Positions 1 to 8,100 of a DNA stretch of 12,322 bases are shown piece by piece. The notes beneath the pieces were generated by a model, which was not told the DNA's origin, did no database searches, and saw only the letters and a list, made by a program, of their open reading frames with translations. The stretch lies in the NCBI GenBank assembly GCA_947062645.1, contig CAMSQT010000017.1, forward strand, positions 1 to 12,322, given 5' to 3'. The DNA is from an uncultured Clostridium sp. GTDB taxonomy: Bacteria; Bacillota; Clostridia; TANB77; CAG-508. The position numbers were made by a program, and so were the translations under genes. Position 1 is the first letter of the stretch, and each line of letters starts with the position of its first letter.

Positions 1-151
1 CTGGATTTTTAATTACTACTTTTTGAATTGGTATTTCTAATATTGCTTCTAACAAGGCTTTTAAAATATCTTCGTTTCCTTCTTGGGAAAAAACTCGTTT
101 AAAAACGATGTCACTTGTCAAAGGCAATTTCTTAGGTCGTTTATCTTCCAT
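1..151 (-). CDS. Rpn-family (PD-(D/E)XK) nuclease / putative transposase, N-terminal 50 residues only
   Basis: The first 50 codons of a gene that leaves the window on the left. The start is ATG at 151-149, preceded six bases upstream by a perfect AGGAGG (158-163). The visible protein carries LPLTSDIVFKRVF at residues 9-21 followed by EGNEDILKALLEAIL (24-38). This is the typical opening of the Rpn/PD-(D/E)XK family, recombination-promoting DNA endonucleases that are abundant in many copies in gut Firmicutes. The catalytic Asp and E-x-K residues normally come later and lie outside the window, so activity cannot be judged. A C-terminal piece of a similar gene lies at the other end of the window (11623-11796). 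Family assignment is from remembered motifs; start and reading frame are seen directly. Confidence 0.8.
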   Translation of the reverse strand, partial: MEDKRPKKLPLTSDIVFKRVFSQEGNEDILKALLEAILEIPIQKVVIKNP

Positions 152-163
152 CTAATTCCTCCT

Positions 164-492
164 TTATTATAATTGGTTTTTGTCCATTTTGCAATACCTA
201 ATTAGTAAATTTTTATATTTTGCAATTATTCCGATTTTTCCTAAGTAAACAGCCTTTCCTCCCTTCTTTATTATTTTCTTATTTGGTTTTTTGGATTTTA
301 TTTGATTATAAAATTTTAGAAATTGAATTCATAAACTTTTAAAATAATTCATTGGCAATTTTCAAAAATAATTGCTTAGGCTTTATTAAAACACGAAATG
401 CCGAAAATTGCAATACTTTCCAACGCACTTTCCATCGCAAATTTCGACATTTTTTATGCTATCTTCCCATTTAAACCCGGAACTAATTGTAT
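164..492. other. AT-rich intergenic stretch without a recognisable gene
   Basis: Between the divergent Rpn gene and the repeat at 493-547 I see no open frame with a ribosome site, no tRNA-like cloverleaf and no tandem repeat. It is mostly T-rich and A-rich tracts. It may be decayed sequence. Confidence 0.5.
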
Positions 493-547
493 AAGGACTG
501 TCCCCAAATCCCCATGATGGGGATTTAAGGAACGTCCCTGAATCCCC
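493..547. repeat. REP-like palindromic repeat element
   Basis: The core is a perfect 10-base inverted repeat, AAATCCCCAT (506-515) and ATGGGGATTT (517-526), around a single G. It is flanked by two imperfect direct copies of a 21-base unit (493-513 and 527-547) that match at 17 positions and share AAGGA, GTCCC and AATCCCC. GC-rich blocks like these stand out sharply from the AT-rich surroundings. The structure resembles REP/MITE-like elements mobilised by REP-associated tyrosine transposases; no transposase is in the window. That it is repeated elsewhere in the genome is an inference. Confidence 0.6.
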
Positions 548-596
548 ACATTCTTAATTTTTTATGAATTCTATTTTCCTATTTTTATTTTTGGTG

Positions 597-602
597 TATA
601 AT
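597..602 (+). promoter_or_regulatory. Probable -10 box of the glycosyltransferase gene
   Basis: A perfect TATAAT lies 26 bases before the ATG at 629, directly after T-rich sequence. No good TTGACA-like box is found 16-18 bases upstream, so the promoter is only partly supported. The ribosome site TAGGAG (614-619) follows at a sensible distance. Confidence 0.45.
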
Positions 603-628
603 AATTTAAAAGATAGGAGATAAAAGAT

Positions 629-1315
629 ATGAAAATATTAAAAAAACTACTAATTATACTACTAATCCTTTTTGTAATTAGCCTAAGCATTATTTTTATG
701 ATTGGTTTTGGCTATTACTCTAATACATTAAAAGAAAAGCCCTTAGTAAATCGAGTAGAAGAAGTTACCAGTAAAGAGCATTATACCCCTTTTGAGCAAC
801 TACCAAAAAACTATATAGATGCCGTTATTGCAACCGAAGATCATCGCTATTATGACCATGGTGCCATTGATCCAATTGGAATTGCAAGAGCCTTTTATAC
901 TAATATTCGTGATGGAGAATTTGACGAAGGTGGTAGTACTATTACACAACAAGTTGCCAAAAATGTTGTCTTTAATCAGGACAAGACTTTGGTTCGAAAA
1001 TTAGGAGAAATCTTTGCTTCTTATGATTTAGAAAAACATTATAGTAAAGACGAAATCTTTGCTTTATATGTAAATTCCTCTTATTTTGGAGATGGTTATT
1101 ACTGCATCTATGATGCTGCCAAAGGATATTATAATAAAGAGCCAAAGGATTTAAGCTTAGCAGAGGCAAGTATGTTAGCTGGTGTTCCTAATGCTCCTTC
1201 TGTTTATGCCCCAACGGTAAACCCTGACCTTGCTAAAAAACGTCAAAAGCATGTTTTAAATAAAATGGTGGAATATGGTTATATTTCACAAGAAGAAGCC
1301 CAAAGTGTTGAATAA
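629..1315 (+). CDS. Monofunctional peptidoglycan glycosyltransferase (GT51)
   Basis: A 228-residue membrane-anchored glycosyltransferase that polymerises lipid II into glycan strands on the outer face of the membrane. One N-terminal transmembrane helix (about residues 7-30) is followed by the full GT51 domain. The family motifs are visible in order: ATEDHRYYDHGAID with catalytic Glu70, GGSTITQQ (101-108), RKLGE with the second key Glu127, KDEIFALYVN (140-149) and LAEASMLAGVPNAP (177-190). No transpeptidase domain follows; the length suits a monofunctional enzyme, although the C-terminal helix resembles the linker of bifunctional PBPs. The ATG has TAGGAG nine bases upstream. Conserved Arg123 of the RKxxE motif is encoded by CGA, showing that CGA is ordinary Arg here. 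The gene contains no in-frame CGG. It is followed by a terminator overlapping its last codons and by a deacetylase gene on the same strand. Confidence 0.93.
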   Translation: MKILKKLLIILLILFVISLSIIFMIGFGYYSNTLKEKPLVNRVEEVTSKEHYTPFEQLPKNYIDAVIATEDHRYYDHGAIDPIGIARAFYTNIRDGEFDEGGSTITQQVAKNVVFNQDKTLVRKLGEIFASYDLEKHYSKDEIFALYVNSSYFGDGYYCIYDAAKGYYNKEPKDLSLAEASMLAGVPNAPSVYAPTVNPDLAKKRQKHVLNKMVEYGYISQEEAQSVE

Positions 1316-1330
1316 TTGGGCTTCTTTTTT
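1294..1330 (+). terminator. Intrinsic terminator overlapping the 3' end of the GT51 gene
   Basis: AGAAGCCCAA (1294-1303) pairs perfectly with TTGGGCTTCT (1316-1325), with a 12-base loop that contains the stop codon of the gene, and a run of six T follows (1325-1330). Only 28 bases separate it from the next start codon, so the deacetylase is either expressed by readthrough or from a promoter I could not identify. Confidence 0.85.
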
Positions 1331-1358
1331 CATATATTGACTATAAAAGGAGGCACTT

Positions 1359-2138
1359 ATGAAAATAATTGTTTTGCACAAAAAAATAGTAGTATCTATT
1401 TTTATTCTTTGCTTTCTGTTTTCTTGTTTTCTTTTTTCCTTCGCTAAACCTTTTTCTTTTGCTTTGGAACTAACCACTAATAGTATCATGGACGAAGCTA
1501 GTAAAGAAAGAATTTTAAACCTAACCAAACAAGAGGAAAAAATTGCTTACCTTACTTTTGATGATGGCCCAACCTTAAAAGCTACTGGCAAAATTTTAGA
1601 TATCTTAAAAGAAGAACAGGTAAAAGCAACTTTTTTTGTGGTAGGAAAACATGTAAAAGAACATCCCGAACTTGTAAAAAGAGCTTATGAAGAAGGACAT
1701 TACCTTGCTAATCACGGCTATCATCATGATAATAAAAAATTATACCAAAGTAAAGATAGCTTCATCAATGAAATTAAAAACACCGATATTGAAATTGGAA
1801 AAGCAATTGGCGTAGATAATTATTGTTCTCATATTTTCCGCTTTCCGAATGGCTACATGTCCTCTCATTATAAATCCAAGAAAAAAGAAGCTGTTACGCT
1901 TCTTCAAGATATTAATTATACCTATATTGATTGGAATTGTTTAAATAATGATTCTGTTAAAAAATATAATCATTCTGGATTAATAAAAAATTTAAAGAAG
2001 TCTTCTAAAAATAAAGATACCTTAGTTATTTTAATGCATGATACCAATGATGTAAATGATACCTCTGCTATTTTAAAAGACTCTATTTGTTATTTAAGGG
2101 AACAAGGCTATGAATTTAGGAACTTTTATGATTTTTAA
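1359..2138 (+). CDS. Polysaccharide deacetylase (NodB/CE4 family), membrane-anchored or secreted
   Basis: A 259-residue metal-dependent deacetylase, probably acting on N-acetylglucosamine of peptidoglycan outside the cell. Residues 10-29 form a hydrophobic signal or anchor helix. All five NodB motifs are visible: TFDDGP (66-71; Asp68 as base, Asp69 as metal ligand), NHGYHH (118-123; His119 and His123 as metal ligands), RFPNG (161-165), DWN (191-193) and LMHD (225-228; His227 as acid). It should therefore be active. The ATG is preceded by AAAAGGAGG with five bases of spacing. It lies directly behind the GT51 gene and converges on the glucan synthase. Substrate is an inference: chitin-like or other N-acetylated glycans are possible. 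No in-frame CGG; the motif Arg161 is CGC. Confidence 0.92.
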   Translation: MKIIVLHKKIVVSIFILCFLFSCFLFSFAKPFSFALELTTNSIMDEASKERILNLTKQEEKIAYLTFDDGPTLKATGKILDILKEEQVKATFFVVGKHVKEHPELVKRAYEEGHYLANHGYHHDNKKLYQSKDSFINEIKNTDIEIGKAIGVDNYCSHIFRFPNGYMSSHYKSKKKEAVTLLQDINYTYIDWNCLNNDSVKKYNHSGLIKNLKKSSKNKDTLVILMHDTNDVNDTSAILKDSICYLREQGYEFRNFYDF

Positions 2139-2142
2139 GAGC

Positions 2143-2172
2143 GATGTTTTTTGACGCCACCCCCAAAACATC
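2143..2172. terminator. Hairpin between convergent genes, weak terminator candidate
   Basis: GATGTTTT (2143-2150) pairs with AAAACATC (2165-2172) across a loop of 14 bases. It sits exactly between the stop of the deacetylase and the stop of the glucan synthase and could serve both strands. Neither side has a clear U-run after the stem, so the call is tentative. Confidence 0.35.
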
Positions 2173-5100
2173 ACAAAATAACTTTTACTTCATAGCTATT
2201 CCTACTACCATCTAACTTAATTCGATTTTCGACCTCATTGCCATTTAAATATACTTTACTTTCTCCTGCTATAAAGCCGTTTCTTCCCATTGGATTTTTG
2301 ATTGTAATGTTATAGCTACTTTCTTTATGTTGATACTTCATTTGGTATTCCTGCCAATCCTTTGGAATACAAGGTTCTATTTTTAAATAGCCTTGCTCTA
2401 CTTTTAGGCCTAATAAGTCCTCAATTCCGGCCTTATAATACCAACTACCAGAACCAGTATACCATGTCCAACCACCACGCCCTGCTAAGTTTCCTGTACC
2501 ATAAATATCAGCTGGTATTACATATGGTTCTACTTTGTATTTTTGGCTTGCTTCTTTGGTTCGGCTATGCTCAATTGGATTTATCATACGGTATAGTTCA
2601 AAGGCTTTGTCGCCAAATCCTAGCATTGCTTCTGCTATAATTACCCAAGTTGAGCTGTGGGTATATTGTCCTCCATTTTCCCTAACACCAGGTAGATAGG
2701 CTTTAATATAACCGGGGTTCTAACTTGCTTTTTTCAAATGGTGGGTCTAATAATTTAATAATCCCATTTTCTCGGTCAATTAAATGATTTTCTAAGCTTT
2801 CCATCGAAATATATTTTTTATCATTGTCACCTACTTTGGAAATAACACTCCAACTTTGGGCAATGCTGTCAATCCTACACTCTTCGTTTTCCATACTTCC
2901 GGAGTACATTTCCATCATCCATAAAGGCTCTTTTGTACCATCTTCCATCCCAGGCATTGGTATTTAATGCTCTTTTTAAATTACTTCGTATTTCTTCATA
3001 TTTACCGAGCAACCGCTTCTTGTCCTCTTTCTTGGCAAAGGGGAATAAAATTCTCTAAGATTAAGCTTAAGAAAAATCCTAACCAGACGCTTTCTCCTTT
3101 TCCTTTATTTCCTACTGTACTAAATCCGTCATTCCAGTCTCCTGAGCCAATCTTAGGTAATCCATTTTCGCCAAAGTTTAGGCTTCTTTCAATGGCTTTG
3201 ATGCAATGTTCGTAAATCGTTCCTTCTTGTTTACTTGGCAAGTATTTTTCATATCTTTCGTCTTGCCCTTCTTGCAGGGGTTCTCCTTCTAAATATGGCG
3301 TTTTAATGTCTAAAATGCTTTTATCTCCTGTAAAGTTAATATATTCTATTACTAAATAGGCAAGCCACAATAAATCATCCGAAAATCTAGTTCGAATTCC
3401 TCTTTGGTTTTCTTCATGCCACCAATGTTCTACGTCTCCTTCTATAAATTGATGCTTACTGTGTCTAATAATTTGACGTTTTATCATTTCTGGCTCTAAA
3501 TATTTTAAACCAATGGTATCTTGCAGTTGGTCACGAAAGCCATAAGCACCACCAGACTGATAATATCCTGTTTTTCCTATTAATCTACTATTAATAATTT
3601 GGTAGACCACCCAACCATTTAATAAAATATTGGTTGATTCAAGTGGTGTATACACTTGCAATTTGCCTAAAAATTCTTTCCAATCCTTCTTTACAAGGTT
3701 TAGTTCCTGTTTACAATTGGCAACTTTTTGATATTTATAAGCAATATTTTTACAATCCATCTCCTCTTCTTCTGCCCCTAAAATAATAGAAATTTGCTTT
3801 TCTTCAAAACTTTCTAACTCAATTTCAATTTCATATGCCATACATGGTTTTTTTCCTAAAGAATTTTCATTGTTTAAAGAGACTTTTTTAATCCCTTCTG
3901 GATTACTGATTCCGCCATCTCCTAAAAAGAAATTTTTGTCTCCTGTATAAGATTTAATTCTTTGGCTAGAAGATAGATAAACTCTCGTATTTTCTAAGTC
4001 TTCTCGATATAAATTTTTGGCTTGTAGTAAATTACTATTGGCATCAAATTTTAAATCAATATAACCATTTGATTTTATTTCGTCTTCGCCAATAACTGGC
4101 TTCATATAATAATATAGTTTTAGTTTTTTTCGATTTGGCATAGTATTTCTTAAGGTTAAGAGGCTTACCTTACAAGCATCCTCTTTTGGTACAAATACTT
4201 CTAACTCCTGCTCGATACCATTACTTTTATGAAGATATTTACAATAACCAAATCCATAAATAACATTGTAATTTCTATCGTCTGGCATTGGATTTAGACC
4301 AAGTGACCACGTTTTTTTGCTTTCCTCTTCTTTTAGGTAAATGACCTCACTTGGAATATCCTGACTTGGCTTATTACACCAACTAGATACTCGGTTTAAT
4401 CTACAATTTTTATACCAACTATATCCTCCCATACTTTCTGTTACTACGGTTCCAAATTTTTCATTGGCTAAAATATGGCTCCATACGGTAGGAAGCCTAT
4501 TTTCTTGGTTCATTCGCATCCAGTATTCTTTTCCGTCTGCTGAAAAGGCACCATATTCATTGTAATATTTCAAATCTTCTTGGTTTTTTAAAATATCGAT
4601 ATCTTCTTTGTCTTCTTCTGGTAATAGTAGACTTGCTACTTCTTGTGCTACGTTTTCTTGCTTTTCTAAATAGTTTTCTTCTACTTCCTTAATGTTGTTT
4701 TTCAAACCACCTTTATCACTATCAATAATGATTTGTGCTAAAAATTCTAATAATTCAATATCTTTTTTGTCGATTTCTCCTTTATTTAAAGTAAAGATGC
4801 CACCTCTTTGGTTTTTTAAATAACCTATATGCTGATTTAAAATACTGTTTTCTATTTCTTCTTTTACAAAATTTTCATAACTATGCTTTTCCTCGTCTAA
4901 AATAACTAACTCTGTATCTACATTTTTCATTCTAAAAAATTCATAGGCTTTTAATACTTCTTTTACAATATAACTGTCACTTACATTTCTTACCTTTAAT
5001 AAAACAATTGGTAAATCACCTGAAATTCCATATTTCCATAAATCACTTTGATGGTAATTTCTATTTTTCTCCTTAATTTTCAATCTCTCGGCTTTTATAG

Positions 5101-8100
5101 GATTGTCGAAAACGAGATAAGATAACATTTTTTGATAAATTGCTATATCATTTCCTTTTTGATTTAAATACCTACTTTCCGCTTCTACTCTTGCTTTAGC
5201 CAACTCGAATTCTTTGGTTACTTTTTCTACTAGTTGATATTGTTTGATATTTTCCATTACGATATCTTGATTTTCATTTACAGATAAAATAAAGTCAATG
5301 GTTGCTTTTTTATTTGGTTTTACTTTAATTGCCCTTTTTAATGCTACAATAGGCTCAGTAACGAGTCCTGTTTTTTTAGATAATGGTATTGAATTTTTAA
5401 TTCGATTTGGAATTCCTAAATTTCCTCTTGCCATTAATTTTTCAGCATCAACTTCATATTCAAAATCCCCAACTGTTTCACTATTTGTGGATAAGTTGGC
5501 TCCTAAATATAGTTTTGGTACATTTGGTTCCCTATTTTTTCTTTGTATAATAATGGAATTAGTTTTTTCGTCTAATTGATTGATTAAAAATAGATTATTA
5601 AAAGCAGGATGTGCATAGTCTTGCTCTTTTGGCGATAATACTGGTTCAAAATAACAAGTTACTTCTAAAATTTCTTCTTCGTTTCCTTGGTTTTCTAAGG
5701 TTACTCTTCTTAACTCAACAGGTGTGCTTTTGGTAGAACTTATCGTAGTTTTGATTTTAGCTTTAATGTTTCCACCTGTTATTTCTTGTTCGATTTTATC
5801 TGGCATAAAGCTTATTTGATACTGATTTTCCTTGTTTTCATTAAAACTATAATGAGAACTTATAATGTTTTTTGTTTTGATATTTTTAATGACAAAGAAA
5901 ATGCCTTGTGGATAATCGTCTGTTGTTTTAAATCGATTGATATAAATATTGTTATATTTACTAACTCCTCTTCCTTTTTGATCCATAGCAATTACATAGT
6001 TTTCATTGGAAATAAAATTACCTGTAATGAATCTTGGGTCAATTTTCTTATATGTGGTTTGTACATAATTTTCATAGTCTTTATATTTCAATTTTTCTAC
6101 CTTTTCCTTCTTTTCCTTGGTAATAATCGCTTTTTCTGGCATGGTTTCTTGTAATAAAATGTTAACTGCCTCCATTTGGGGATTTTTCATAAATCTTTTT
6201 TGCAAAATATTATTACCAAACAAATTATTAATACTTAACAAAATTAAACCTTGATGATGTGCCATATACGTTTTTACTACTTCTGCTGTTTTCCCTTTTT
6301 CTACTCTTTCTGGCGTATAATCAATTGCCTCATAAAATCCAAACTCTCCATACATGCCTTCTTTTTCTAATATTTTTAAATTTTTAATTTCTTCTTTTGG
6401 TACTTCACCAATTGCTAAGATTCCTCCATAACTTGAAACAACCATCTCATCTGCTAATCCTCTTTTTAGCCCTAACCAAGGTACACCAAAAGCTTTGTAT
6501 TGATAGTTGGATTGCAAATCCTTTACATTAAAAGCTGCTTCTGAAATTCCCCAAGGAAGGTTCAAATTCTTACTATATTCCATTTGCGTTTTAATCAAAA
6601 ACTGGCAAGACTCATCTAATAAACTTCCCTCATACTTAGGAATATTAATATTTGGCATCAAATACTCAAAAGCCGTTCCTGACCAAGAAACAAGTCCTTT
6701 GTATCTTCCTAATGTGGTAAGTGTTCGGCTTAAATGATTCCAATGTCTACTTGGCACATCTTTTTTAGCAATAGCTACCAAACTGGCTTGTCTTGCTTCA
6801 GATGCTAACAAATCATAGTACGAATCTGTTAGCTTATTTTCTTCGATGTTAAATCCAATCGAAAAAATCTGTTGCTCTTGGTTATAAAGCACGCTAAAAT
6901 CTGTATTTTCAATCAATTGGTCGACCAAACTGATTTCATAAGATTGCCCATAAGATTTGTCCCCTTTGGCAATTTCTGTTAGAAACGCTTTGGTTACATA
7001 CAAATAGCCTACTAGGTTTCCGCTGTCTACAGTTGAAACATATCTTGGGTTTAGTGGCTCTTTGGTTTGGATGTTATACCAGTTGTACAGATGACCATTC
7101 CATTTTACTAGACTTTGTATGGTGTGAAGGATTTTGCTAAGATAATCCATGGCTTTTTCTAAGTTAATATATTGTAAGTCATAGGCAGAAATAACAGCAA
7201 GTAAGGATAGCCCTATATTGGTAGAAGAGGTTCTTGGTACAATTTTTTCTTTTCTATCTTCTTGGTAGTTGTCTGGGATTAGGTAGTTGTTTTCTTCTGT
7301 TAGATAGGTTTCAAAGTATTTCCATGTTCTTTTTCCAATTTCTAAGACATATTCTTTTTCCTCTTTGGTTAATTGGTCTACTGCACTTATTTTGCTTATT
7401 TCTCGACTTATATACCACATAAGCATTGGAGTTATCATCCACCATAATCCTAATAATATGCCAAATGGATTTTGTTTTAATAGACCTAGGCTTATTGCAA
7501 TAACTCCTGCTAAAACATTAATTGCCATTTGATTGTAATAAGCAGTTAAGCTTGATTTTGCTTGTTTTTCTGCCTCTTCTGAGGTTGTCCATTCTAGCAA
7601 ATGCTTTTTGGTAACAATTACACGATATAAAGTTTTTACAATAGCTTTGCTTGAGGCATAGGCTTTATAAGGTAAGCAACCGCAAAGTAAGAATAGCTCT
7701 TAAAAGACTTCCTTTCATACCTGATATTTTAGGAGCAAAGGTTTTTTGTTTTTCCTCTCCTTCTTTTCGAAAGATACACGCATTCATTATTTCTAACAAA
7801 AAAGGAAGAAGGGCAATTCCTAATAAAGTGGTGACACTCCACCAAATTTTTTTTGCTTCTAGGATGCCTACTATATTGCAGTAAACAATAGCTACTACAA
7901 TTGCTATTTGGGTTAAACTTCTTCTTAAATTATCTAGTATTTTATATTTGGATAGTAAATTTAATGGACTTTTAAAGCTTAACCATTTGGTTATTTGCCA
8001 GTCTCCTCTAATCCATCTAGAAAGTCGGTTCATAAAGCTATTATATTTGGTTGGATATCCGATCCATTAGTAAAATATCGCTCACTAATCCACATCGTAA

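Noticed and set aside
166..194. TTGCAA-17-TATAAT as promoter of the left-edge Rpn gene
   Set aside because: The boxes fit on paper, but transcription would start around 159, inside the ribosome site at 158-163, leaving no usable leader.
629..1315. GT51 gene as a truncated bifunctional penicillin-binding protein
   Set aside because: The C-terminal helix resembles a PBP linker, but the gene ends in a clean stop inside a terminator, and no transpeptidase remnant follows in any frame. Monofunctional enzymes of this length are common.
2362..2640. Open frames on the strand opposite the glucan synthase (also 5298-5579, 5786-6154, 7995-8204)
   Set aside because: They lie antisense to conserved protein sequence, lack ribosome sites and have hydrophobic low-complexity content expected from the complement of an AT-rich gene.
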